Of a DNA stretch of 64,000 bases, positions 51,761-60,031 are shown one piece after another. Within the stretch, counting starts at the first letter, position 1, and each line of letters starts with the position of its first letter. This stretch comes from Arthrobacter roseus (GTDB taxonomy: Bacteria; Actinomycetota; Actinomycetes; Actinomycetales; Micrococcaceae), in NCBI RefSeq assembly GCF_016907875.1, contig NZ_JAFBCU010000001.1, positions 1 to 64,000 of the forward strand, in the 5' to 3' direction. The position numbers and the translations under genes are program-made. The notes under the pieces were generated by a model. That model saw only the letters and a program-made list of their open reading frames with translations, did not search any database and had not been told where the DNA came from.

Positions 51761-52540
51761 ATGAGCAGCCCCTGGGAACGCGGCCCCGAACCGGATGGCT
51801 GGACGCCCACAGCGCTGCGACCACTGATCCGGTTCGTGCAGGTACTGGCTCGCTGGATGGGCCCGCATCTCGCGCTGGTGCTCATCCTGGTGATCGGCGG
51901 CGGATTCGCGATCGCCTTCACCGCAGTTTCAGGTGAGATCTACGAGAGCGTCGTCGAAAAGGACGGTCTCTCCGCACTGGATGAACCCGCCCTGAAAGCC
52001 GCCGTTGCCCTCCGCTCCCCCGGCCTCAATACAGCAGTCACCGTCTTCACCAACGTGGGCGGACCCATTGGTATGCCGATACTGGCCGGAGCTGCCGCCG
52101 TCGTGCTGTCGCTCAAACGCAAGTCGGTGGCTCCGCTCCTACTCATGATTGTGGCGGCCGCCGGATCGCTGCTGATGACTCTTGGCGGGAAGCAGGCCAT
52201 CGGTCGTCTGCGCCCGCCGATGGAGTTCGCCATCCCACCGTTCGAATATTCGCCGTCATTTCCCAGCGGTCACACGCTCAACGCCACCGTCCTGGCGGGG
52301 GTCTTCGCGTACCTACTCATCCTCAGGCAGCGGCACAAACGGACGCGCGTCCTTACTGTCATCGTCGCCGTTCTGTTCGTTGTGGCCATGGGGCTGAGCC
52401 GGGTGTATCTGGGTCACCACTGGCTGACCGACGTCATCGTGGCCTGGACGCTGGGAGTGGCTTGGCTCGCCGTCGTGGTGTCCGTGCACCGACTGGTCAT
52501 CACATTTCTGGGGCGACGGCGGACACGCGGCGATCCGTGA
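51761..52540 (+). CDS. PAP2-family membrane phosphatase
   Basis: 259 residues with six helices. All three PAP2 motifs are intact: KQAIGRLRPP, PSGHTLNAT and SRVYLGHHWLTDV. Dephosphorylates a lipid phosphate such as phosphatidic acid or undecaprenyl diphosphate on the outer face of the membrane. Start ATG 51761, divergent from malQ. Confidence 0.9.
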   Translation: MSSPWERGPEPDGWTPTALRPLIRFVQVLARWMGPHLALVLILVIGGGFAIAFTAVSGEIYESVVEKDGLSALDEPALKAAVALRSPGLNTAVTVFTNVGGPIGMPILAGAAAVVLSLKRKSVAPLLLMIVAAAGSLLMTLGGKQAIGRLRPPMEFAIPPFEYSPSFPSGHTLNATVLAGVFAYLLILRQRHKRTRVLTVIVAVLFVVAMGLSRVYLGHHWLTDVIVAWTLGVAWLAVVVSVHRLVITFLGRRRTRGDP

Positions 52541-52612
52541 CATACTGTATATACACCCCCGGATACTTCGGTTACCGGTTAGAGAGCCTCAGGAAACTGG
52601 GGCTCTCGGAAT

Positions 52613-53311
52613 TTAAGACCATTTTGGAGGCCGGTGAAATTTACCGACCGCGTCACGAAGTGTATGAGGAAACTGAGAGGCCTCAAGCGCCTCCGGAGTG
52701 ACATGCCCGATGAAATCGGGCCGAGTCTTCACAAGGTCCTTCGAGGACCTATGCGATGGCATGGGAAAGATGATTCCCGTCTGAACACTTAGTTCTGTCT
52801 TCATCGTTGTTAGTGGTCCTACCTGATCTGAATCGTTGGTCAGAACCACATAGATATCGGCGTCTTCCTGGAACGCATCGGCCAGCAACCGTGTCGCCAG
52901 ATTAACATCGGATCCTTTTTCCTCGAGTTTGCGCACATTGACCGTGATGAATTTGCCGGTTTCTGGGTCGATCTTTTGAGGATGCACAGGCATGGGCCGC
53001 TTGTCGTTACGAAACTTACCTAAATGGATCGTCACGCGTGGATCCGTTGTGAGCGCGCGCAAGTACATCTGCTGTCGTACCGGGGTTCCTGGGTCAGCTA
53101 TCAAGCCCAAACGAAGGTGGGCGGTGAAGTAGTGGACCTTGTTGATTCTGTAATCAGGCATGATGAAGGAAGCAAGGGCTGTCAGATCCAACCATTTCAA
53201 AGTCGGGTGACGCTGCAAGCAGCGCCGATACAGATTGAACCCGTCCACATAGATGTTGGCCGTCGGCCTCCCATCACTTCGTACGGTTTGCCCGGGTTCA
53301 GTAGTATCCAC
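52613..53311 (-). CDS. NYN-domain (LabA/PIN-like) protein
   Basis: 232 residues. The NYN nuclease-like fold is supported by the acidic clusters IYVDGFNLYRRCL, KGSDVNLATRLLADAFQEDA and DIYVVLTNDSDQVGPLTTMK. Such proteins are probable RNA or DNA nucleases and are frequent in defence and mobile neighbourhoods. It is transcribed towards the PAP2 gene; upstream lies a transposase scrap. Target unknown. Confidence 0.88.
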   Translation of the reverse strand: MDTTEPGQTVRSDGRPTANIYVDGFNLYRRCLQRHPTLKWLDLTALASFIMPDYRINKVHYFTAHLRLGLIADPGTPVRQQMYLRALTTDPRVTIHLGKFRNDKRPMPVHPQKIDPETGKFITVNVRKLEEKGSDVNLATRLLADAFQEDADIYVVLTNDSDQVGPLTTMKTELSVQTGIIFPMPSHRSSKDLVKTRPDFIGHVTPEALEASQFPHTLRDAVGKFHRPPKWS

Positions 53312-53394
53312 TGAAGCAGCCTATCTGTCAGCCCCGACGAGTCGTCGCTCGGTACGCGTTGGACCTTCATCCGCAACAATTTTGCTTCCACCGC

Positions 53395-53511
53395 TCGACG
53401 CCAAGGTTGGCTGATGCGTCGAAAGAGATCTACAATCATGAACGGTTTCACGGATCCCTCGCCGGAATGGCACCGCATCAATACTGGGAACGCTGGACCG
53501 CGGAGATCCAA
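53395..53511 (+). pseudogene. IS3-type transposase C-terminal scrap
   Basis: One short frame encodes SKEIYNHERFHGSLAGMAPH followed by QYWERW, the conserved C-terminal tail of IS3/IS150-type OrfB transposases. Nothing upstream continues the integrase core and the reading carries on into unrelated sequence. It is a leftover of an insertion between the NYN gene and the A+T-richer gene at 53613. Confidence 0.7.
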
Positions 53512-53612
53512 TTAGCTATCAACATAGTCACTGAGCTGCTAACGGGCGCCCAACACCGTTGCTCCGATGCGACGGGCAGATCGGACCAAAATAGAGTGGG
53601 GAAACCTCGATA

Positions 53613-54236
53613 ATGCCGTTCTTCTCAAAAAAAGTGCTCCTGTGGCCGATTCTGCTCATAGTTATTGGCCTCGTTGCGGTTAGCGCATTGTGGGCGATGC
53701 AGTCCCGGTTCAACATATTTGCCTTTGATGCCAAGTCTGACACCCGCAATACACAAGTCATCGATTCGATAACCCGCGAGGAGCAGGTGGTACTCCTGAG
53801 CTTGGGTATTCAGGGCATAAAGGAGCAAAATGAACCCGCAAAGCGGTTCCTCGGGTTGGATGTGCCGGGAAGCGAGAGGGCATCATTAATCCAATACTCC
53901 TTCAGCGGGAAGCTGGGTATCGACGGCAAAGATGTGAAAATCGAGCAAACTGGCGAAGACAAATACCTAGTGTCCATCCCAGATTTCATTTTCATCGGAC
54001 ACAACGACGAGTTCTTCAAACTAGCCTTCGAAAACAACGGCGCCCTGAGCTGGATGACTCCCAAAATCGATGCTGTCGAGATGATCAACGACATTCTCAA
54101 CGATGAGGCAAAAGATCAGTACATCGATTCCAATGAAGCGATCTTGAAAGATCAAGCAATGGCCTTCTACGAGGGCATCATCACGAGTATCGATTCAACC
54201 ATTGACGTTGAGTTCGAGTTCGCGGACGGCCCCTAG
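53613..54236 (+). CDS. Hypothetical membrane-anchored protein
   Basis: 207 residues. One N-terminal helix (KVLLWPILLIVIGLVAVSAL) and a globular exported part with alternating beta strands (ASLIQYSFSGKLGIDGKDVK, DKYLVSIPDFIFIGHNDEFF) and an acidic C-terminus. It might be distantly related to DUF4230-type proteins, but this is a weak impression. Base and codon use is visibly more A/T-rich (AAA, GAA, ATT) than neighbours and a transposase scrap lies just upstream, so it is probably acquired. Confidence 0.7.
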   Translation: MPFFSKKVLLWPILLIVIGLVAVSALWAMQSRFNIFAFDAKSDTRNTQVIDSITREEQVVLLSLGIQGIKEQNEPAKRFLGLDVPGSERASLIQYSFSGKLGIDGKDVKIEQTGEDKYLVSIPDFIFIGHNDEFFKLAFENNGALSWMTPKIDAVEMINDILNDEAKDQYIDSNEAILKDQAMAFYEGIITSIDSTIDVEFEFADGP

Positions 54237-54277
54237 GGCTTTCTCAGTCCGGTGGATCAGTCAGTCTGATAGCTGGT

Positions 54278-54910
54278 CTACTGCTTTTGCCAGGTACCGC
54301 AACGAAGTGTTGAGAAGTCTTGCCCAACGGCAAGGGTGACCGTGGGACGTCCACCCCCGGGAAGATCGTTAGCAATGATGTCGTCGCCGTTGGATCCGGA
54401 CGTGTATATCCCCCAGTAGCAGGTTGAGTTCACGTCACTGGTGGTGCGGTAAGCGCCAGGCTCAATGTCTGTCCCCACGGTCCACTGACCCTCGGAAACT
54501 GTGTTCTCGGCCTTCTTCTTCTCGGCACCGGTCACGGCCTCTTCGCGCTTCTTGACATCTGCAGCGGCGAGCTTGGCTTTCTCTTCGGCATCCTTGAGAG
54601 CCCCGTCGCGCTGGTCCAAAGCTGCGGTCCGGTCATCGAGCTCGGAGGTGAGGGTGTCGTGCTCGCCTTCGAGCTCGGTGTAGTCGCTTTCAACGGCTGC
54701 CTTCTCTGATTCGAGATCAGCTCTTTCCGCCTCGAGGTCCGCCATGTCGGCGGATAGCGCCGAGTATTGTTCGCTAGCGGTCGGGTCGGGAAGCGTTGTC
54801 CCGAGCGCTATGCCCGATCCAAGCAGGACCATCCCTGCCACCCCACCGGCAATCCAATTGGTGCGGCCGATGCGAAGGAACCTGGGCTTGTTCTGTGTTG
54901 TCTTGTCCAT
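54278..54910 (-). CDS. Hypothetical membrane protein with long coiled coil
   Basis: 210 residues. One transmembrane segment (WIAGGVAGMVLLGSGIALGT), then an extended heptad region from about 45 to 130 (YSALSADMADLEAERADLES and following) and a C-terminal domain SEGQWTVGTDIEPGAYRTTS with a YWGIYTSGSNGDDIIAND part. The end domain, with W-x-V-G-T-D-I-x-P-G-x-Y, is a common small beta domain in actinobacterial secreted proteins. Function unknown. Confidence 0.8.
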   Translation of the reverse strand: MDKTTQNKPRFLRIGRTNWIAGGVAGMVLLGSGIALGTTLPDPTASEQYSALSADMADLEAERADLESEKAAVESDYTELEGEHDTLTSELDDRTAALDQRDGALKDAEEKAKLAAADVKKREEAVTGAEKKKAENTVSEGQWTVGTDIEPGAYRTTSDVNSTCYWGIYTSGSNGDDIIANDLPGGGRPTVTLAVGQDFSTLRCGTWQKQ

Positions 54911-54928
54911 GATGTGTCCCGTTCTCGC

Positions 54929-55459
54929 CTAATCCTGATTCATTTCGATGACGACGTTCAGCCCGTCGTCGGGGTGATAGCCCCATGAAGCGCTCAACCC
55001 GTCCCATTCGCCTGTTTGGCGTCCGTCGAGCGCCCGCGTGCTGCTCATCCGGGAGCTCACGCTGTCTGGCGTCTCGATCGCGGAGAGGACACAGACGACG
55101 TCGGCATAGTCAGCTCCGCTGGATTCGTCTCCGGCCGTGTTCATGGTGATGCTCTGGCCGGCGTCGCCAAGGCTTATACCAGGACTTTCTTCGACGCCGC
55201 AGGTTTCCACGGCGTCCGTGATGACCGCGGATGTCGATCCTCCGGATATAGCGGCGCTGAGCCCCAAACCCAGCAGCACGCCAATCACCAGCCCAGCTCC
55301 GCCGAACAGCCACGGCTTCCGTTTATCGACTTGTTCTGCAGTTTCACCGTATTTAGCCGCGCCGTTCTCATCGATTGCGGATGTCTCAGCGACGCGCGGG
55401 GAGCCCGTCGGCGGCCCTGCTGGTGGCGGCGGTGTGCGTGGATAGTTCGGTTCAGTCAT
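54929..55459 (-). CDS. Hypothetical membrane protein with Pro-rich cytoplasmic tail
   Basis: 176 residues from ATG 55459. A Pro-rich start (YPRTPPPPAGPPTGS), one transmembrane helix (PWLFGGAGLVIGVLLGLGLS), and an extracellular domain with three Cys. It lies 18 bases before the coiled-coil protein on the same strand and the two are probably co-transcribed. No family recognised. Confidence 0.75.
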   Translation of the reverse strand: MTEPNYPRTPPPPAGPPTGSPRVAETSAIDENGAAKYGETAEQVDKRKPWLFGGAGLVIGVLLGLGLSAAISGGSTSAVITDAVETCGVEESPGISLGDAGQSITMNTAGDESSGADYADVVCVLSAIETPDSVSSRMSSTRALDGRQTGEWDGLSASWGYHPDDGLNVVIEMNQD

Positions 55460-55531
55460 TGGTTTTCCCCTCGATTGGCCCTTCATTGCCCTATCGGCAC
55501 GAAGGTCGGTGCGGTAAGTGCGAGGGCCTGG

Positions 55532-56134
55532 TTATGCACCAGCCTTTGGAGTGATGCTGCCGAAGAACAATGCCTCTTCATGCTCGAAGTCAGGGGTAAG
55601 CATGTACAGAACGTCAGTCGCCTTGGTGTTGGGGATCGCGAAGGCCTGAGTCTCGGTCAGTGAGGCGCCGGGCAGGATCTTTCCTTCAAAGACAACCGTG
55701 TCGCCGTCGAACACTCGCTCGGCGGATGTCGAGTCGTAGTTGACCGTGCTGGATGCCATCGTCGGGTCGAAAATCGCCGTCCCATTGTTGGTGATCGTGA
55801 CCTCGAAGAGCAGCACCTGATCTCCGGGATTCGCCCCGAAGGCATACTCACCGGCTACCGTCTGGCCCTTGGTAGAAACCGTCACGGCGATTCCGTCGTC
55901 GTACTCCCAGGTCTCACCGTAGGCGGAGAGTTGGTCCTGCGCGGACTCTTCCACCTCTTCGGCTTCTTCTTCCTCCACTACTGCGTCGGCGGCGGGAGCT
56001 TCCATGGTCATCTGCGGTGTTGCCGGCCCATCAGCGGAGGGCGGCCCTCCGTCGACTGAACAGGCGGTGAGTCCTCCCGTGAGGGCGAGTGCGGCAAGTG
56101 TCAGGACGGCTGTGGTTGTGATCGGCTTACGCAT
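55532..56134 (-). CDS. Secreted lipoprotein with immunoglobulin-like (DUF4352-like) domain
   Basis: 200 residues from ATG 56134, set by AGGAGA 6 bases upstream. Lipobox LTAC, a Glu-rich linker (VVEEEEAEEVEESAQD), then a beta-sandwich with WEYDDGIAVTVSTKG, DQVLLFEVTITNNGTAIFDP and the ILPGASLTETQAFAIPN segment, the usual telokin-like DUF4352 pattern. Head of a minus-strand group of three exported proteins. Confidence 0.82.
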   Translation of the reverse strand: MRKPITTTAVLTLAALALTGGLTACSVDGGPPSADGPATPQMTMEAPAADAVVEEEEAEEVEESAQDQLSAYGETWEYDDGIAVTVSTKGQTVAGEYAFGANPGDQVLLFEVTITNNGTAIFDPTMASSTVNYDSTSAERVFDGDTVVFEGKILPGASLTETQAFAIPNTKATDVLYMLTPDFEHEEALFFGSITPKAGA

Positions 56135-56178
56135 TGGTGTCTCCTGTTTTGAATAACGGTTCTTGGACGAAGTGCGGC

Positions 56179-56224
56179 GAGAGTGAGGGCCATCCCCCCA
56201 AAGCCCCGAAGGGCCCTCACTCTC
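56179..56224. repeat. Perfect 13-base inverted repeat in a divergent promoter
   Basis: GAGAGTGAGGGCC (56179-56191) and GGCCCTCACTCTC (56212-56224) are exact inverted copies separated by 20 bases, between the lipoprotein gene (minus) and the pseudo-methylase gene (plus). No T run follows on either side, so a regulator site or transcript hairpin is as likely as a terminator. Confidence 0.7.
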
Positions 56225-56357
56225 ACCCGGATTCAGCGGTGCTGGTCCGTGATTCACAACTTATTCGTGCAGAGTATGTCTCGGTCAGGATCTCTTGATA
56301 ATGCGGGTTATCAGCTATAGCTCCTAGAAACACGTCTAGACAGGTAAGCTCCTTCTC

Positions 56358-58415
56358 ATGAGCGTCAGAGGCGGGCAACAGGTGAGCAGCATGCAGATCG
56401 CACTTGCCGACGTCGCACTCCTGGCGCGCGTACAGCGTCCTGTGGTGTCCATGTGGCGGCAGCGCAACGCTCATTCGACGATGCCTTTCCCCTCCCCGAT
56501 TGCCATGGATGCCGGCAGTGAGCTTTTCGACGCCGACGCCGTAGTGACCTGGCTCGGCGAGACTGGCCGGGGGAAAAATCCGGACGCGGGGAACGACGTC
56601 GGCGCTTTCGTTTATGCAGGTGAGTTGAGGTCCGCTGACGCGGCGGCGCATTTCCAGGGGCTGACCGCGTTGTTGGCGTTGCGTCAGTTGATGGGCCACC
56701 CGCTGAGCGAACACTCCGGGGAGGAGTTGCTGGATTGTGCAGATGAGCACGACCCCGATGACGTCTTTCTCTTCACAGAAGTTGAGGCTCTTGGTTCGCG
56801 GCTGGGGAATGCCGCTGCCTATGCGGATCTGCTGACTGAGGGCGCGTACGGCCCGGTTGCAGCCTTTGAAAAGCTCGTGGGTCAACGGCTGCGTTCGGGC
56901 GCGCGGGAGCAGTCCGTCAGTGCGTTGATTCCGGTTGCCATCTCGCTGGTCGCTTCGGCCGCCGTCGAGCTCGCTGGTCACCAGGAGGCACCGGTATTTG
57001 CGGACGCGACCACCGGCAGCAGCGACCTGTTGCTCGGCATTATTGCGGAGGCGGGCGAGTTCGCCGCTCCCACCATGCTGACGTCGGCAGCGGACGACGG
57101 CGATGCCCGGCTGGTACGCCGACGCTTGCAAATTCATGGGGTTCACTACCGGGCGATGACGGAGGATTCTGATCTGTTTGGTGAGGCCGTTGTCGTCGGG
57201 CATTATCCGCCGCCACGTTCCGGGCCGATGTCGGATGAGCAGATCCTTCAGGAAATCGAGGACGTTGTCCTGCAGTTGGGTCCGACGCAGCGCGGGGTCC
57301 TCATTGGCCCGGCGAGCGCACTGGCGGATCCGGCCGCTTCGGCGCAGGCGGAGTTGCTGCGTTCGGGTGTCCTGAGGTCGGGCCGGCTGCGTGCGGTGGT
57401 GCGGTTGCCGCGTGGTCTGGTGAAGGGCAAGCCGCGGCAGTCGCAGGCACTGTGGGTTCTGGGACCGGCGCCGGAGGGTGTGCCGATTGCGGAGCGGTGG
57501 ACCATGTCCGCTGATCTGTCCGGTGGAGTGCTGACCCCTGATGTGGTGCAGGATGTGGTAGGCGATCTCGGTGCTTCGCTGGCTGGGCATTCTGCCATTC
57601 GGGCGCATGCGTTCCGGTTCGCCCGGCTAGTCCTGACGCGGGCGTTGTTGGCCTCGCGCGGTTCCCTGGTTGCTCCTGCAATGAGTGGGCGGCAGGCAGT
57701 TGCTGCGGGTGAGGTTGCCTCGGGTGATGCTGTCGTTGAGGCGGACTCTCTGGTGGCCGCACTGAATGAGCCGCCACCCGCGCTGACGTTGCCGGTCCTC
57801 GCCGGTCCGGGTTCTGGCTCGGGCACACTGACACAACAGACCGTGGACAGCGTCATAGCGGCTGGCTACTTGAAGTATGTGCCGGGAAATCGTCTGCTGC
57901 CTGAGGATGTCAGGGCGCGCGTTTCGGGTGCCCGTCTGATCGGAGTTGCTGAGCTTGTTGACGACGCCGATCCCGGGTCACGGCGCATTGACCGACTGGA
58001 CCTGACCGCCAAATATCCGGGCAGCCGGTTGACCGAACCCGGCGATGTGGTTTTCTGCACCAGCCCGCAGACTGCCGCGTTGGTGGATGCGGAGGGCGGC
58101 GCCGTCGTTGTTTATCCGGCCCGAATCCTGCGGATCAGCGAGGCCGATCCAGGCGGACTGCTGCCTGCGGTTCTCGCGGCGGATGTGGAGGCAGCGCCCC
58201 ATGGCGTTCACTGGCGTCGCTGGCGGGTCCGCGCGGTGGTGGAGGAACAACGGGGAAAGCTCGACGGCGTTCTGGCCGGCCTTCGCGATGAGACAGCGCG
58301 GACCCGGGAGCGGCTGCGGCAGCTTGAACGGCTTGAAGATGTGATGATCGACGGCGTTTCCTCGGGATCGTTGATGTTGGAAGATAGGCTCGACCAGACG
58401 AAAGGACGCCGCTAG
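56358..58415 (+). CDS. HTH protein with degenerate N6-adenine methylase core and HsdS-like C-terminus
   Basis: 685 residues. Residues 12-70 are an HTH (IALADVALLARVQRPVVSMW). The middle follows an HsdM-like plan, but the SAM motif reads DATTGSSDLL (216-225) instead of D-P-x-x-G-S-G, and the catalytic NPPY/F position reads VVVGHYPPP (278-286), so Asn is lost. The end (about 500-665) has a recognition-domain-like segment (YVPGNRLLPEDVRARVSGAR, EPGDVVFCTSPQTAAL) and a helical EEQRGKLDGVLAGLRDETAR spacer like HsdS. It overlaps hsdM by one base (TAGTG). Probably a non-catalytic specificity or regulatory partner. Confidence 0.75.
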   Translation: MSVRGGQQVSSMQIALADVALLARVQRPVVSMWRQRNAHSTMPFPSPIAMDAGSELFDADAVVTWLGETGRGKNPDAGNDVGAFVYAGELRSADAAAHFQGLTALLALRQLMGHPLSEHSGEELLDCADEHDPDDVFLFTEVEALGSRLGNAAAYADLLTEGAYGPVAAFEKLVGQRLRSGAREQSVSALIPVAISLVASAAVELAGHQEAPVFADATTGSSDLLLGIIAEAGEFAAPTMLTSAADDGDARLVRRRLQIHGVHYRAMTEDSDLFGEAVVVGHYPPPRSGPMSDEQILQEIEDVVLQLGPTQRGVLIGPASALADPAASAQAELLRSGVLRSGRLRAVVRLPRGLVKGKPRQSQALWVLGPAPEGVPIAERWTMSADLSGGVLTPDVVQDVVGDLGASLAGHSAIRAHAFRFARLVLTRALLASRGSLVAPAMSGRQAVAAGEVASGDAVVEADSLVAALNEPPPALTLPVLAGPGSGSGTLTQQTVDSVIAAGYLKYVPGNRLLPEDVRARVSGARLIGVAELVDDADPGSRRIDRLDLTAKYPGSRLTEPGDVVFCTSPQTAALVDAEGGAVVVYPARILRISEADPGGLLPAVLAADVEAAPHGVHWRRWRVRAVVEEQRGKLDGVLAGLRDETARTRERLRQLERLEDVMIDGVSSGSLMLEDRLDQTKGRR

Positions 58416-60031
58416 TGGCTGCTGTGAAGAAGGTGGATGGTGCGCCGTCCACGATGAAGGAACTGAAGGACACCCTGTGGAAGGCGGCGGACAAGCTGCG
58501 GGGGTCCATGGATGCGTCTCAGTACAAGGACGTCATTCTGGGGTTGGTGTTCCTGAAGTATGTTTCGGATGCCTTCGAGGAGCGTCGGGAGCAGATCCAG
58601 GCGGAGCTGGCGGCGGATGGTCTGAGCGAGGATCAGATTGGCCAGCTCATTGACGATGTTGATGAGTACACGGGCCGCGGTGTTTTCTGGGTTCCGGCGC
58701 AGGCACGTTGGGAGTATCTGGCCCAGAACGCCAAGGGCACGGCCAGCGCGTCCAACGAGCCGGCGAAATCGATCGGGCAACTGATCGATGAGGCGATGGA
58801 CGCGATCATGGGTGCCAACCCCTCGCTGTCGGCAACATTGCCGAAGCTGTATAACCGCGACAATGTGGATCAGCGCAGGCTCGGCGAGCTGCTGGACCTG
58901 TTCAACTCGGCGAAGTTCACCGGCAGCGGCGCTACGCGGGCCCGTGATCTATTGGGCGAGGTATACGAGTATTTCCTAGAGAAGTTTGCCCGCGCTGAGG
59001 GCAAGCGCGGCGGCGAGTTCTATACGCCGGCCGGGGTGGTGCGCGTGCTGGTGGAGGTCCTGGAGCCAACGCACGGGCGAGTGTATGACCCGTGCTGTGG
59101 TTCGGGCGGCATGTTTGTGCAGACGGAGAAGTTCCTGGAGCACCATGAGAAAGAAGGCTCGGACATTTCGGTGTTCGGGCAGGAGTTGAACGAGCGCACG
59201 TGGCGGATGGCGAAGATGAACCTTGCCATTCATGGGTTGAACGCGAATCTGGCGTCCCGCTGGGGGGATACGTTTGCCCGCGATCAGCACCCGGATATGC
59301 AGGCTGATTTTGTTCTGGCGAACCCGCCGTTCAACATCAAGGACTGGGCGCGGTCCGAGTCCGACCCGCGCTGGCGCTTCGGTGTTCCCCCTGCTGGCAA
59401 CGCGAATTATGCGTGGATTCAGCACATCATTTCCAAGCTCGCGCCCGGTGGTTCTGCAGGTGTGGTGATGGCGAACGGCTCCATGTCTTCGAATTCGGGC
59501 GGCGAGGGCCAGATCCGGGCTGAGTTGGTGGAGGCCGATCTGGTGTCCTGCATGATCGCGCTGCCCACTCAGTTGTTCCGGTCTACCGGGATTCCGGTGT
59601 GTACGTGGTTCTTTGCGAAGGACAAGACGGCCAGTGCTGCCGGATCGGTGGATCGTGCCGGGCAGGTGTTGTTCATTGATGCGCGGAATCTGGGGCACAT
59701 GGTGGACCGTGCCGAGCGGGCTCTCTCTGATGAGGACATCGCGAAGATCGCGGGGACGTTCCATGCCTGGCGTGGGTCAGCTTCCGCTGTGGAGGCGGGG
59801 TTGGAGTACGACGACGAACCCGGCTTCTGCAAGTCTGTTCCGTTGGCGGAGATCAAGGCTGCGGACTACGCGCTGACACCGGGCCGGTATGTTGGTGCGG
59901 CTGAGGTGGAGGACGACGGCGAGCCGATCGAGGAAAAGATCGCGCGGCTAAAGAAGGAACTGTTCGAGCAGTTCGACGAATCCGAGCGGCTAGCCGGCGT
60001 TGTGCGGGAGCAGTTGGGGAGGGTCTCGTGA
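58415..60031 (+). CDS. hsdM: Type I restriction-modification DNA methyltransferase subunit
   Basis: 538 residues. The N-terminal HsdM_N helical bundle (KELKDTLWKAADKLRGSMDA, ILGLVFLKYVSDAF) is followed by the catalytic domain: GEFYTPAGVVRVLVE, motif I DPCCGSGG (225-232) and motif IV NPPF (303-306). It methylates adenine in the site chosen by HsdS. GTG 58415 follows GAAAGGA and overlaps the upstream stop; the end overlaps hsdS by 4 bases. Complete and probably active. Confidence 0.94.
   Translation: MAAVKKVDGAPSTMKELKDTLWKAADKLRGSMDASQYKDVILGLVFLKYVSDAFEERREQIQAELAADGLSEDQIGQLIDDVDEYTGRGVFWVPAQARWEYLAQNAKGTASASNEPAKSIGQLIDEAMDAIMGANPSLSATLPKLYNRDNVDQRRLGELLDLFNSAKFTGSGATRARDLLGEVYEYFLEKFARAEGKRGGEFYTPAGVVRVLVEVLEPTHGRVYDPCCGSGGMFVQTEKFLEHHEKEGSDISVFGQELNERTWRMAKMNLAIHGLNANLASRWGDTFARDQHPDMQADFVLANPPFNIKDWARSESDPRWRFGVPPAGNANYAWIQHIISKLAPGGSAGVVMANGSMSSNSGGEGQIRAELVEADLVSCMIALPTQLFRSTGIPVCTWFFAKDKTASAAGSVDRAGQVLFIDARNLGHMVDRAERALSDEDIAKIAGTFHAWRGSASAVEAGLEYDDEPGFCKSVPLAEIKAADYALTPGRYVGAAEVEDDGEPIEEKIARLKKELFEQFDESERLAGVVREQLGRVS

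Noticed and set aside
55016-55663. Plus-strand 215-codon frame
   Set aside because: Antisense to two membrane or lipoprotein genes that have proper signal sequences; product composition is not protein-like.
56223-57608. Long minus-strand open frame (about 460 codons) antisense to the pseudo-methylase gene
   Set aside because: Arg/His/Gln-rich translation with no domain; it mirrors the codon structure of the plus-strand gene, which has recognisable motifs and coupling to hsdM.
58976-59764. Minus-strand 262-codon frame inside hsdM
   Set aside because: Antisense shadow of the conserved methylase domain.
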